Assembly: GCA_035578155.1 (NCBI GenBank)
Contig: JAPWDM010000005.1
Location: forward strand, 19,900,877 to 19,964,876
Direction of reading: 5' to 3'
Length of the DNA stretch: 64,000 nucleotides
Origin: Brachynemurus nebulosus
Lineage: Eukaryota; Arthropoda; Insecta; Neuroptera; Myrmeleontidae
Below, in pieces: positions 37,607 through 49,915 of the stretch. Numbering within the stretch: position 1 is the first letter of the stretch; each line of letters begins with the position of its first letter. The notes beneath the pieces were generated by a model that was not told the origin of the DNA, ran no database searches, and saw only the letters and a program-made list of their open reading frames with translations. The position numbers and the translations under genes were made by a program.

Positions 37607-39755
37607 CTTTAAGAAAAAGCGAATTTTTTATTTTAGTGGCGTCATCAAGTTTACTGAAATTTTTCAATTGCTTAAAACCGTAACCTATAATGATAAAATG
37701 ATGACATTGGAAGCAAATTATAGATTTTTCGAAGTCGTACTTTCCATTTTTACCAAAATTAGGCGCGTAGGACAACTAGAAAAAAGGCACATTCAACTCA
37801 CTTCAACATAGTTTCTTTTAAGAAAAAAGGGTTACTACTTTACTAGTGCCTTAGAAACCGTTAATGGAATGACAGAATTGTGAAACTGAACGAGAATTAT
37901 TAGTTTTCAAAGTCGTTCTTTTAACACTGACTTATGTAGGTACATATATTCAATTCAAATTTTTGCATTGCAAATTATGTAACTTTTAAATAAATGTGAC
38001 CTCTCCTAATTTGAGAGTTGAATTCGCCCCTAGATTCGTAACGTTGTCGGTTGATGGAAAGTGATAAAGTTAACATTTTCATATATACCTATTCGAAAAT
38101 AATTTCACAAAATTCTGGAGATATATTTTTAATTACTATACCGTGTCTTACAGAAATGTAGAATGAGTAATGTTCCATTTAAGCTGCATAAGAGAATTTA
38201 CATTATGTAGTTAAATGAATCAGCAATCAGGATTTTGAAAATAAACTACGACAATTTTTGCATAAAATTAAATACGAGCATTCCGTCTTAATAATAGTTC
38301 AGAAATTCTTAAATTATAATTGTTTTTATAGAAGAAATGTGTTAAGATGGTGTGGTCTACACTTTTAAAAATATCTCTTTATTTTTTGTATTTTTCTTAA
38401 ATTGATTAATTTTTCGTCAAACGTAATATACGTATTTGTAGGGTCAAACGTAAAATACGTATTTATAAGGTACGTTCAGTCGTTTAGTTTTATTTCCATT
38501 TTATCCAAGAAACGACTCAGCAATTAGCAGATATCAAAACAGATAGTTATATATGTCATCAACATTTAAGGGTCTTAATTTTTTTTTTTTAAATAAAAAG
38601 TATTAAAATAGCCATTTAAATTAATTGTTAATTTAATCATTTGACCCATATTTATTAATTTATTCAAAATTCAAAACTCGTTTTATTCAAAAACCATTAG
38701 TTTTAAATCAAACTAATTTTTAAAAAAAATTAAATATAGATCCAATTTAAAAAAAATACTAGTTTGTATCGTAACTCGAAAGCTAAAGAAGCTATGAAAG
38801 TCCTAGCTATAGTAATCGTCTGTCCCCAGCTGGCAAACCCACAAATATATAATCAAACCTAAACAAACGATCTTATAATAATTTTAAATGTTGACACAAT
38901 TATTAGACGCTTTTCCGATGAACGTTTTAAAGTTTTCTGAGGTAAATTATACATAATATATTTATTTCTTCCAAAGAATTTCGGATCATCTTTTAAAATA
39001 TAAACTACAGCAATTTTTCTTGCACTAATTTTTCACTTCAGCTGCTAGTGAAATAATTATTTTATTAAACATACTACAAGTATGTAGCTAAAGCTGAAAT
39101 ATTTCAGAGCGAGTACGATGCAGAGTGATTTTAAAAAATAAAATCAACAAACAGTCAATCCCCTCGCGTCCTCTTATACAATTTCTCGCTTATAATAAAA
39201 CATTTTTCAAATTATTTAAACACTTTTTAGTTCTTTGTCACTCAACTTAACAGTCAGATTGTAATACATTAATGAAAAAAGAATGCAGACATTTAAAATA
39301 CACTTGTTAGTACAATATCAAGTCAAGTTCATGACGAAATGGCGTACAATTATATGTACAGAAGCTCATTTTTTTGTGCCACAAAAAACATTTCTCTAAT
39401 TTCAAATTAAATAAACGCATCAAACCACATTGGCGCATATGTTGCGGTCTTATTGTAGTTTACTTGTGACAAATGCATTTAAATGTATAAAGTGCCATAC
39501 TGAGGAGACTTTAAGGTATATCATCTGGTGTATAAAACTTATTTCTCATGAGAGTTTTAGAGATACTTTTTAAAAATCAAAGTAACAAGAGTAGAAACTA
39601 AATACTAATTCGATAAAAAAATGTTTTTTTATTTAAATAATCAATTTTATTACAGATACCTATATTCAATTTTTCTGGAACACTCAATATCCACATTTGT
39701 TTTAATATGTATCGTTGATATAACCACAGCACAGCCGGTAAACTGCATTTTCAGA
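37607..39755. other. AT-rich non-coding stretch
   Basis: No gene. A short direct repeat occurs at 38418-38472 (GTCAAACGTAAAATACGTAT, two diverged units). Nothing else is recognisable. Confidence 0.5.
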
Positions 39756-39763
39756 TGACGTCA
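39756..39763. promoter_or_regulatory. CRE-like TGACGTCA upstream of the first coding exon
   Basis: The palindromic octamer lies about 150 bp before the ATG at 39911, a position where CREB/ATF-type sites can act. The same octamer also occurs at 6338 and 27597 with no gene nearby, so it may be chance. Confidence 0.2.
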
Positions 39764-39910
39764 CACGATAATTAATTGTCTTCAAAACATCCAAAAATCT
39801 TTTCGATCCCATAATGCAAAAGAACATATTGAAAGACATTATGTGAAAATTGTTTGAATTCAAAATAATAATTTTGTGATTGTTGTGTTAAAATGTGATA
39901 AGAATCAAAA

Positions 39911-40000
39911 ATGAAGCCAAAGAAACAAATTCGTAAAATAAAAGTGGCCAAAAATGCCAAGTTATCGGACACGGATTACGATAGTGATGAATTTTCTGAG
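39911..40000 (+). CDS. Start-codon exon of an unrecognised host gene
   Basis: The ATG is preceded by ATCAAAA, a favourable insect start context. The next 30 codons read a lysine-rich stretch (MKPKKQIRKIKVAKNAK) and then a serine/acidic stretch (LSDTDYDSDEFSE). The frame runs straight into GAG|GTAAAT, a good splice donor, leaving phase 0. The basic start could be a nuclear or membrane-adjacent signal, and the DYDSDEFSE part looks like a CK2-type phosphorylation target; both are inference. No family is recognised. In-frame joining to the phase-0 exon at 55926 would continue SEFSE-like acidic sequence into ASTRYTDSSW. The intron would be 15.9 kb. Composition is more even than the neighbouring AT-rich DNA. 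Confidence 0.5.
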
Positions 40001-41571
40001 GTAAATATTAATTTGTTCAGTGTTTTTGCATTTACGTAATTAAGAAGATTTATATCGAGTGTTCTATTTAAAAGGTTCATTTAATTTTTATATTACGTAT
40101 ATGAAGTAGCAATAACGAGTAAAATGTGACCAAGGCCGGTGCGACCATATAGGCGAACTAGGCGACCGCCTCAGGCGCCAGAAACCGAGGGGCGCCAAAA
40201 ACCTGAGCACGTAAAAATTATAAATTTTGCAAATATTGTACGTACTTTTGTTAACTAAATTCATTTTCCAATCATTTTTTTATCTATGTATTTTTATGTC
40301 AAAAAGGTTGATCGGATACTTTGTACCTAGAAAAGTATATTAAGACAGGGGTCAGTCAATCGTTTTTTAATTATCTTTTCTTTATGATTTTTTGTTAAAA
40401 TGCTTTTTTAATGCTCAAAAAAGTATCGATGTTTATCTGCATTACATAGTTGGCCAAGTGGTCGAAAAACGACATTTCATATTACACGATCTAATATTAT
40501 TCCAGTTAATGACGGAAATGGTTCGCGGCTACAAGATTTTAAATGCATTTCCTCCAAACTGCATTTTTCAAGCTGGTCGACATGAAATCTTGAGTTCTAT
40601 TTATCCAATCGACTTCAAATTTGACAGGTACCTTCAGTACATATTGCTTTATGGTAGGAACTACGGATATTGCAAAATGTTAATTTTTTTTTGAAAACTT
40701 TGAAAAAGATAAAAAAAATTTCATTTAACTTGCAATTTTACTACTGATTTTAGTACCGTTTCGTTGTGTTTCCACGTAACTTTCTACGTGCAAGTAGTTA
40801 TTAATGATCTTAGAAAAGAGTGATTTTAAATAGAACACCCGGTACATTAACGTACAGCAATTACATTTAATTACAATGCAGTTGTATAATTAACATAACC
40901 TTGATCTTTTGTATCACATCTGTTTACGTTTAACTGCATATAATAGTATGTATTTTATGGAAAATTCTAACTCTCTAGATGGCATTCTTAATTATTATTC
41001 GCTTTTTTCAAAAACAAAATAAAAACTAAATGTTTTTTTGCTTTTTTTTTTATACAAAAATAATACTTCTATACTATCGCATACATTTTAAACTATTATT
41101 TTTAAACAAAACGAACAATATTGTAAATGGTATTTTCACGGGATTTTATTATTGTTTTTTCAAAAGAAAAAACAGGGAATTATGTTTGTGTTTTTTTCTT
41201 AATGATTATTAAAATGTTTTGTTCATTTTTACGTCATGTATATTTTTCGTAGAAGCGACAAAAAATTTATTATTTTATTAAGTTTCATGGGATTTTATGT
41301 TGTAAACGGTGTTCAAAAAGTTTTTAGTATGCTCATAAAATTATATTGTTGAACAAAAAAAATACAACTTGTTGGAATATTATATTTTTTGTTGGGAAAT
41401 TGTAAAAGAAGAGAAAAAAGCCGCGGACATACGACTGATTGGAACGGAAATGCGCTAATGCAGATGTGTTTATGATACTTGAACAAAATGATCATTAGTT
41501 TAAAATTTAAAATGTGTTGAAAATGGTTTTTGTTTTATTTTTTAAATAAAATTGTAATAGAGTTTTATGGA
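40001..41571. other. Probable intron with a GC-rich repeat scrap
   Basis: No exon is evident. At 40133-40210 a GC-rich phrase (GGCCGGTGCGACC, GGCGACCGCCTCAGGCGCC) looks like an end of an untyped DNA transposon. The 100-codon ORF at 40392 has no recognisable motif. Confidence 0.4.
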
Positions 41572-41573
41572 TA

Positions 41574-42318
41574 GTAGGGGAGATACGCAATGAAACGGAC
41601 GCGTTTTGAAACGGACAGTATCTATTTTAGCGAAAGTTACTGAACGAATAAGTTCAAACTTTGATGTTAGCAGCACTGACCTCCATAGACTATGCTACAA
41701 AGATGACAGTTACCGGAAGCTACTTGTTTTAATTGTGTGTATCATAAAAGTTTTTGTTGTAAAAAAGTAAAAAAAATGTGATCTTTTGAATAAATTCGCA
41801 AAGGTGATGATTGATATGATATTGGATATATTTTAGTCAAACATTAAGTTACTTTTCAAAATGTTATTTTAAACAAGCTCATTTTGTCAAATTAATTTTA
41901 AGGTTAGTTACGCACTGAATCGGACAGGTGTTGGAGCATTGAAACGGACGTCCATTTCAATGATATAAATATAGAAAATGATGGGAAAAAATTTTTTCAC
42001 CTTTATGGCTTCTACCCGTGTACAGAGCCGTGTACGATGAGTGGAATTATCCTCAACAGAGTCTTTTTACGCAGAATGTTAATTTGATAACACTTTGAAG
42101 TTACTTTTTTTAAGTATATGTTTTAAATAAAAAATAAGTGTACAAAAGCATATACAGCGGGCGCTAATAGGTTAATTTTGAGAGAAATGTTTTAGTTTAT
42201 GTGAGTAAAATACATAGAGATATCGGTAGTATTGTTGATTTTTCTTAAAAAATTATTTTTCTAACAAAAAATCTGCATTAAACTTTTAAATGTCCGTTTC
42301 ATTGCGTATCTCCCCTAC
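41574..42318. mobile_element. TA-flanked MITE with GAAACGGAC words
   Basis: Ends GTAGGGGAGATACGCAATGA and exact complement are flanked by TA on both sides (41572-41573, 42319-42320). The terminal repeat runs at least 28 bp, through GAAACGGAC. GAAACGGAC is repeated at about 41601 and 41613 and again near 41940, and inverted near 42292. The 745 bp hold no transposase. A TA target suggests Tc1/mariner. Confidence 0.82.
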
Positions 42319-42764
42319 TAATTGTAAATATTTTATATTGGCACCTGGTGTAATCTGGTCAAAAAAAGTAACATTTTTCATTTTTTTCACAGTATCAACA
42401 ATTAATATCTCTTTATTTTTTGTCACAAAAAGGATATTTTGAACGTTATAATTTTTTTTTATGTCGAAGAAGTCACAATTTTGCTTCACTTCGGTGTGAT
42501 AAGTACCTATCTACATAAAAAAAAAAATATGATAAAATAATTTCTTCACAGTGATAATGATAATTTACTTTTATAAAACATGGCTTTTAGTAGGCTTGTT
42601 GAAAATCTAAATTAATTTATTAATATGGTATGGAACCCTTTATAGGTCAATGTCGTGGAGCCCCACCCCCCTAAACTCTGTCTGATCTTTATCTTATTAT
42701 AGCCTTTGCCTAGAAACTCTCTGGTATTAAGCCCACATCACACGGTCCTTGTTTCATTAATGGA

Positions 42765-43028
42765 TTACCTGCTTGATTTCATTGCTGGATTAAAAATAAA
42801 CTGCTGAGCTGAACCCTGTGATGGCTTCTCTGGAGTGTTGACTACACACACACACGATATATTTTGTTGCTGGCCTGGATCTATAAATAATTCCGATGCG
42901 ATTACCACCTGTTTATCGTCACTATCGCCTACCGGTACCAGGGATGAACAGGTGCCAGTGCCACCATGGTTGCCAGTAGAAGTTCCAGCAGATAATCTTA
43001 CATCTAAGGAACGGCCTATTTTTATCAT
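42765..43028 (-). CDS. Diverged homologue of the small secreted-type ORF at 57.3 kb
   Basis: The minus-strand ORF of 87 codons matches the ORF at 57275-57550 over about 55 residues (shared pattern D-S..K.VV.A.E...DP..Q..IS...V....PSQ..A.Q...N). The DNA also aligns in patches such as ATGCGATTACCACC versus ATGCGTTTACCACC. This copy lacks a signal peptide in the same exon. The minus strand has an AG at about 43008 preceded by an ACTAAC branch-like word, and a GTAATC donor at 42768, so it could be an internal exon or a pseudogene. The opposite strand is also open here and keeps part of the similarity. Function unknown. Confidence 0.3.
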   Translation of the reverse strand: MIKIGRSLDVRLSAGTSTGNHGGTGTCSSLVPVGDSDDKQVVIASELFIDPGQQQNISCVCVVNTPEKPSQGSAQQFIFNPAMKSSR

Positions 43029-43946
43029 CCAGTTAGTGAATTAATTTATTTTCTTTAATATCGAAAATACTAATCAAGTTCAACTGATCCCTTCTTTGAT
43101 TTAAAACATTTTTTTATATTGTCACATATTACTTATACGCAGTCACCTTACTGTCTCACTTTTTTGAAATAAATCAGCAATCAAGGTCAACAAGTTCCGT
43201 CTTTGGTTTTTGGTTTTCTTGCCTCCGTTTGAATAACAAAAATCAAAATAAAAGAAAGAAATCATCCCACTCAAATAGTTTCAGATTTTGCGGCTATACA
43301 TTGTTAATTTTTTTAATCGTATCGGCAACCACAAAATTTGATACTTAAATATTTTTAATTAAGGATTTGTCTGTTGTTTACGTCGATCGATCCATCCGTG
43401 GTTACATGCAGCTATTTTATAAATTGTGGTTAGAGTTAATACTCTAATAGGTAATGTTATCTCTAAATATCTATAAATAGCTTGAGAGTTTTTAATATAA
43501 AGAACGCCTTTAAACAATTTTAATGTTATTTTTAAATTGAATCATATTATACACCACACTAATATCATTGAACTTTGCGGTAATCGTGTAAGAATCGCGT
43601 TTTTTCTTCTATTACAACATCTAGACAAATTAACGTATAGATAATATACTGATTGTACCATAAAACGATCTCTCTATAAGTTTTTGCCTTCGAGACTACT
43701 AAAGTAGCGGAAGAATTGTGATGACTTTTGAAATATGCAAATTTTTTCGCTTCCAAAATGAAATTTTTCCCGCACATTTACGTTTTATAGCTCCTTGAAC
43801 AATTTTAGTTTCATATCTGTATGTGTATCCGAAGTTTTCAGAAATTATGCAGTTTGGTTTCCTAGATGGTCCCCTACGAATTTTCTCGCAATCGGAGTAG
43901 TGGTAGTCAACGTCACGGTGCTACTGTGAACTGTCATATTGAAGGA

Positions 43947-45027
43947 TAGTGTAAAAATTATGAGTTCATGTTTAAATGTACGCTCAAGTGTAATATACAC
44001 AACATAATAAACAGATACTCTCACTGCAGGTGGCTGCAGGATCTTTTCTTTCCAAATATATAATTTGATTTGACTTTTGAATTCTATACGGAGCTAATTG
44101 TATCTTTATTGAAAATATAATGTGTAAATATTATTAAATGTTGTAATAATTATTATAAAATAAAGAAAGAAATAATTAAATGGTACATTTCTATATAATA
44201 TTTATAATTTTCATCTAATATACATATTTAAAAATATACTTAAATAATATTTACATATAAAGGTCCATTCACACCGACAGACACTAAACGCAACAGACAC
44301 GTATCGTGCCAGATATTAAGCAATATTTGTCACGTATCGTGACAAATATTGTTTAATACTTTTCTTATGGATGTATTCATATTATAGCGTAACGTAAGCC
44401 CACAGATACGTACAGTGACAGACAGTATCCGCATAATATTCTCGAGGAGAATATTTTGTCTGTGCTGGAACGTGTCTGTTGACTTTGCGCGGCTAATATG
44501 AATGCATGTTTCGAAACGTACAAACAAAATTCCTAGAATTTATTTATAAATTTTCATTGTATTCGTTTTATGAAGTACAAACAACGAAAAATTAATCGAA
44601 TTTGTTAGAAAATAAACATTTTCTGTTAATTATAATAATATAAGATCTGAATAACAAACATTTAATCGAATTTATTAGGTTATGTACATTTCTCCACAAT
44701 TATATACGTATAGTATCAACGGTATCTACTTTCTCATGTCTGTGTCTATCTGCTAATTGTCTGTGTATATGAATACTTTTGAAAATGGCGTGTCTGCCAC
44801 GATACGTGTCTGTGACGTTCAGTGTCTGTAGATATGAATGAACCTTAATACTTATTTATATTTTCAGTAAAGATTCAATTAGCTCCGTATAGAACTGAAA
44901 AATCAAATCAAATAATATATTTGGAAAGAAAAGATCCTGGCAACCTGCAGTGGGGGTATCTGTTTATTATGTTGTCTGTATTACACCTGAACGTGCATTT
45001 AAACATGGACTCATTATTTTTACATTA
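43947..45027. mobile_element. Long inverted-repeat element interrupted by a Harbinger MITE
   Basis: Bases about 43947-44120 and 44870-45027 are inverted copies (words ACATAATAAACAGATAC, ATCTTTTCTTTCCAAATATA, TCTATACGGAGCTAATTG). Spacing and the 44261-44845 insertion show that the inner element landed in the central loop of a foldback. The outer type is unknown because no border duplication could be fixed. Confidence 0.7.
44261..44845. mobile_element. PIF/Harbinger-type MITE, TSD TAA
   Basis: Terminal repeats of about 50 bp begin AGGTCCATTCACACCGACAG (left) and AGGTTCATTCATATCTACAG (right, complement) and both go on to ACAGACACGTATCGTG. TAA lies outside both ends (44258-44260, 44846-44848). 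CAGACA words recur inside, and ATTGTCACGTATCGTGACAA-like palindromes sit near 44330. No ORF is credible. Confidence 0.85.
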
Positions 45028-46624
45028 CCCCTCATATTAAATGTCGATACCTTTTTACTTACTATTAGTTAAACTTCGCTCAAATACGGAAAGTATTAGG
45101 TGGTTGGACCGAACTGACTCCTTGTTTTTAGCGAATTTCCATTCTGAAAATTTAGCCATTACAGCGGGTCTCATAAAAGACCTGAGCCTGAGACTATGAC
45201 AGAAATTTTTACCATTTTTAGTGGTTTCCTTTTGCAAAAATTGGACAGATTTAAAAAATTTTTTAATTTTTTTTTTAACTTTCTGTTAAAACTTTCAGTT
45301 AATACCGTGTTGCGGTTTTCTCTCAAAAATGTCAAATGTATTTATATAAGCCAACCACATTTTTTAAGTGTGTCAACAATTTTTTGATTTTTGCTGTAAG
45401 AACCCCGTAAATTGGAAGTAAAGAGATTTTATTGACAAGACAAGCAATCAAATAAAATTACCCCATAGGTAGTTTCACTTTTTAGTCATAGTTAATTACG
45501 CTCCATTAGTTTAAACTTTTCTCTTACCATTTTTAACATACTTAAAAAATTCAAATTTTACCTCAAAATTTAAAAGATAAAAGTGAACAAAATCAAAGTA
45601 AGGGGATAGCAAAAAGACTTTGAGGAGAGATTATTAAGTGGACATCCTGTATCAGTATAAAGGAACTTGTCGGTGTATAGACATTTTTTCTTTTTTAAAG
45701 CTGATCGGACATTGAAGACTGCAGTGTATATCGAATAACGTTATTTAATATTGTTTTACAACATAATGCATACCTTTAAAACATATATATGTATGTATTG
45801 AACATATTGATACAGTTGATTTAGCGGAAAATAGTGATCAGATTCCATTATTTATTTTTCGATCAAAACAATATATTTATTGATTAAGTTACATGAAAAT
45901 GTAACTTGATTTTACAGACGAGCGAAGCTCAGAAACGGTTGGAAAAAGAATAAAATTGTTGTTGACAGATTTCATTGTTTATTATATCACAGTGGTACTT
46001 AATCAGTTAGTCGATCGCAGGGAGAATTTTGGACGTCATCACATATACGTAATTATTTTAAAGTACCAAAAATAGTAATTTTGCTATAGTAGAAACATGA
46101 AATTTGAAGCCACTCGTAGATTTTTGACACTATTTTTTTCATTTTTGACCAACCTGAATGAAGTTGATTTTCTTAAGAATTCTTTATAAGGGTAATTATA
46201 CTAAATTACTTTTGAAATGTAGCAAAATGTTAGGTAATTTTAGCAAGAGATAAGCGTTCTAGTGTTAAAAAAGATGTATGAATTTTAAATAAGCAAAGGA
46301 TTTGTTAGTTTCTTTAAGATCTTTCAAGACAGGAAGAATTACTCTCCCGAAGTAAAGTGCATTTATCTGAAGAGTTGCACGTAAACAGTTTATTAGATTT
46401 GAAGAATTTGATGTAAATAGGAGCTCCTGGACACATTGATTTGTGAATAATTAATAATATTATTAACACAAAGCCATCTAAATGCGTGATTTTTTAATAA
46501 AACACCGAACTCGTTTTATGGGCATGAGTCCGGGGCTTGTGCAGGTCGAACACTGGGCTTGTGTCCAGTGTGCCCCTCGGGGAAAAACGAAACTAAGTAG
46601 AAAAGTAGCTCGCCGAATAAATTA
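45028..46624. other. Probable intron DNA with an S1 fragment
   Basis: No exon is evident. Bases 45129-45212 match the head of dispersed repeat S1 (TAGCGAATTTCC, TAGCCATTACAGCGGGTCTC, CCTGAGCCTGAGACTATGAC). The remainder is AT-rich. A GC-richer hairpin CACTGGGCTTGTGTCCAGTG lies near 46550. Confidence 0.5.
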
Positions 46625-46626
46625 TA

Positions 46627-47144
46627 TTGAGTCATCCGGAAAGTTCGTGCCGTTTTTGGTGTAACTGTAAATGACCATCCCAATTTTCTTTAAATAGCTG
46701 AAAACTATAGATTTTGAATGCTCAAAAGTTGCCGCTAATTCTTAACAGTTTGCTTTAGGCTTCACTTTATTTCTTGACGGATAAATTCATCATCAATACG
46801 CACAGGTCGACCGGAGGAAGCCTCATCTTCCAAAGAAAAGTTACCCTTTCGAAATCTAGCAAACCACTTTCTACAAGTTTTGTCAGAAAGCACATCATCA
46901 CCATAATCACCGCAAATATTTTAATGGCATGATGTTCCTTGATGGCTAGATTACTCATTATTACTGACAAAAAAATAAATTTTCTAAACACTGTGTTTAT
47001 AGATGTATATGATACATATTAGAAGTAGTACTATCGGCCTAACACTAACATGTTATTGCATGTTTCGTTTGCGGTTGCTATTTGAAGAAATATGAATTCA
47101 TCCGAGCGGCTTCAAAAATGGTACGAACTTTCCGGATGACCTAA
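46627..47144. mobile_element. mariner deletion derivative with both ends and TA target
   Basis: Terminal repeats TTGAGTCATCCGGAAAGTTC (left) and complement TTAGGTCATCCGGAAAGTTC (right) are flanked by TA (46625-46626, 47145-47146). Length is 518 bp against about 1.3 kb for a complete mariner. A broken N-terminal part of the transposase remains on the minus strand. Confidence 0.92.
46767..46985 (-). pseudogene. mariner transposase N-terminal fragment, frameshifted
   Basis: The minus strand reads MSNLAIKEHHAIKIF, then after a one-base shift GDDVLSDKTCRKWFARFRKG, NFSLEDEASSGRPVRIDDEF and IRQEIK. This is the helix-turn-helix DNA-binding region of mariner transposases (the W-F-RF-G-F-L-D--SGRP signature). 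The catalytic D,D34D domain is absent, so it cannot transpose. The frameshift sits near 46920. Confidence 0.85.
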
Positions 47145-47937
47145 TAGTACACTCTTAAAACCTTTTCTTTGTTTACAGATTAAAAATTTCTGTGATTTTT
47201 TTATTCTGATACTTGAATCAGAAAAGTATTTTTTTTTTTTGATTCAGATAAGTTTTTAAAGAAATTTAAAAAAAATATTCAACACTACTGGTTTATATCA
47301 ACTAAATTAGTTAGAATACACTGAAATTTAGAGTATGAGTATCCTTGCTGGATCAAATAGTTGATTGGCCTAGTAAAAATAAAAACAGGGTATACAGTCT
47401 TCTTCTTTAAATTCAATTAGATGAAAAATTTAATTTATCTCATGCATTGTAAGGAAAGAGTCGCGTGTGGGATCGTGTCAAAGAACGTCGTATAATATGT
47501 CTGAGTGTCGATAGCTAGTGAAAAGAGGCGATTGTCATTCACGAATCAGAAAATTAAATAACGTCGAGTGAGTCAAGCACCAAATTATTATTTGACAATA
47601 GCGAGCGTTCAACAACAGTGGATTATAGCATGTCGCGCTACTTCAAAGAATGCAAGAGAAATTATCGATGAAATACGTTAAGGGCGTTTCCCTTACGTTC
47701 GAGCTTAATAATGTAGGTCAAGGATCGATTAACTTGTTGTCCGAACCCTTCAAATTTCAAATCTATTTCAGGCTCGCTATTGAGAATATTATAGTTTATC
47801 AGCTTTTCTCTTGAAGGTTTTTAAACAAATTATAGACAATATAATACCGATTTAGAATCGATTTTATCTAGAAATCTTCAGACTAAATATGAGTTAAAAA
47901 AAAAAAAAATTTGGGGGATAGGTCTACCCACACTGTC

Positions 47938-48640
47938 AACTTCCCATTGGATGCCCTTAAAGACTATTGCAAATGAATAACTTTTTTCTTAATTCAGGGG
48001 ACTCCTCCTCTGGACCCCCGATAGAGGCTTTGCCTCTTGCACCACACCGGGGGCTTCGCCTACTGTCCTTAAGGGTAGGGGCTCCACCCTTATCAAACAA
48101 ATGATAACATCATTTGTTCTCAAGATACACGAGACAAAAAATATTTCACAAAAACTTTCTTATTTCATTTTTCCGTTTAGTTTTTTTTTTGGTTTTTTTT
48201 TGTTTACTTTTTTTTTTTTAATTTTATTAAATTTTACAATAATTTACTGGCGTTTTTAACATCATGGAAGGTTCTTAGGCCATTATATAATAAAGACATG
48301 GTAAAAAATCCATATAATCTATGTTCTGTTAATAAAGTTAATTCCGTTTTTTTATCACAAAAAACAAACCGCTAATCCGAATTTGCTGAAAACTTTATCC
48401 GGTCTTCATTTTTTGATTACCCATTTAATAAAATTAGTTCGGAGTTGATATTATCATTTGTTCTTGAGATATGCGAGACGACAAAAAATTCACGAACGAA
48501 TGAACGAACTAACGAAAGCACACACAGAGATCACGCTAAAAACGATGGATTCGGATTCTAGTGACCTTGAAACGTGAAGATTTGTCAAAATTAGCGATTC
48601 GTAAAATCGGACCCATTACAATAACTTCCAATGGGAAGTT
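47938..48640. mobile_element. Possible element with AACTTCCCATTGGA ends
   Basis: AACTTCCCATTGGA opens the segment and its exact complement closes it. Inside are a GC-rich block at 47996-48092 (CCCCGATAGAGGCTTTGCCT, ACCGGGGGCTTCGCC) and a direct repeat (CATTTGTTCTCAAGATACAC at 48111 and CATTTGTTCTTGAGATATGC at about 48455). No border duplication is seen and no ORF is credible. The class is unknown. Confidence 0.5.
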
Positions 48641-49558
48641 AAAAATAAAAATAAAAAAAATTAGAAATTTATACAAAAAGGAGAAACTGGAAAAAATAAT
48701 CGATTTTCTTCCAGTAACTATTTCTCAATTAACAATATTTTCAATCTTTTTTTTTTCTTTTTTTTTTAAAAAAAAGTAATATTTTTTCATTTTTATGAAA
48801 AAAAGACTTTAACTTTTCAAAAATGAGCCCAAAACTTATTTCGTGTTTTTACCTTTAAAGAAGTACAACACCTGAAACAAAATTTTCAGTACACAAGATA
48901 CGTTCATAATCGACGGCTATTGACGTCACAGGACGTCAAGTGAAACCCTACTAACTCCCGCACTACGTTGTTGGACGTCAACAATTTTATATAAAGTGTA
49001 TTAGTTGTCAAAATGGTGTGCCAATTGGGCGTTCTATCATTATAATTTTTTAAGCCTTTCTACAGTTTCTACGATTCAGTTGAGATCAAATCAAAGTATC
49101 AAACACGACAAATTATATCATAAAAATTATTTTAATATCAAAAAGATTTTTTTATTTTTAATTGAAATATAAAATACATAGACAAATAATTTTTATAACA
49201 AAGGTCATTTGTTAATAATAGTTTACATAAAAATAATTTGTTATTTTTAATATACACAGTCATTTACATAATTTACAAACGATTTTGCCGACATTACATT
49301 ACATTATATACATAAATGTTTGAATGTTGTGACTTGATGATATGATGTTAATAATATAATATGGCACTATAGACCAAGAACTGTTGAATATTTTATTTAG
49401 AGTGTTGTATCATTTGAATCTTATATAATTACGTTTGAAGTATATAATCCCAGTTCTATATGCACCTTTCATTTATTTCAAGTCATGGTTTTTTTTTTGC
49501 TAAAAATTATGACTTTGTAACAATAAGGGAATTTTGTATGTCTGATAAATCCAATTTA
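48641..49558. other. AT-rich probable intron DNA
   Basis: I see no gene, exon or element end here. Long T and A runs flank 48640-48790. Confidence 0.5.
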
Positions 49559-49566
49559 GTTACTAC

Positions 49567-49915
49567 TAATGATATCGAACCGAAGAGTAGTTAGTCGATT
49601 AGTCGACTAAAATTGTTTTTTTAAACAAAATTAGTCATAAGTTGGAAATACCGAAGATATACAATAATCGATTAATCGATTAGATTGTTAGTCGCATTCA
49701 AGAATATAGGATAACTTATTCATTTCTTTCAAAAACGATGTTTTAAATTTTTCAGTTTTATTAATAATTCAGACATTTTTTTTTAGATGGATAAAAACGA
49801 CTGATTTAATCATGTTGGTCATTTAAATGAGGATGAAATAGTCAACTAAAAAAATGACCAAAAAACAAAATTAGTCGACTAAACCGATTAATCGATTACT
49901 CATCCGACATCACTA
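49567..49915. mobile_element. Decayed hAT-type MITE with TAGTCGACTAA words
   Basis: Left end TAATGATATCGAACCGA and complement of the right end TAGTGATGTCGGATGAG converge on TTAGTCGACTAA inside. Flanking 8-mers GTTACTAC and GTTATCAT agree at 5 of 8, so the site is old. AATCGATTAATCGATTA and GTCGACTAA recur at both ends. There is no ORF. Confidence 0.6.

Noticed and set aside
40392..40694. 100-codon plus-strand ORF
   Set aside because: No motif, no splice sites, and next to a GC-rich repeat scrap; residue mix is that of random AT-rich DNA.
42835..43044. Plus-strand 69-codon ORF opposite the paralogous fragment
   Set aside because: It keeps some similarity to the complement of the 57.3-kb copy, but that copy's minus frame has the signal peptide and better start, so the minus strand was preferred; not fully excluded.
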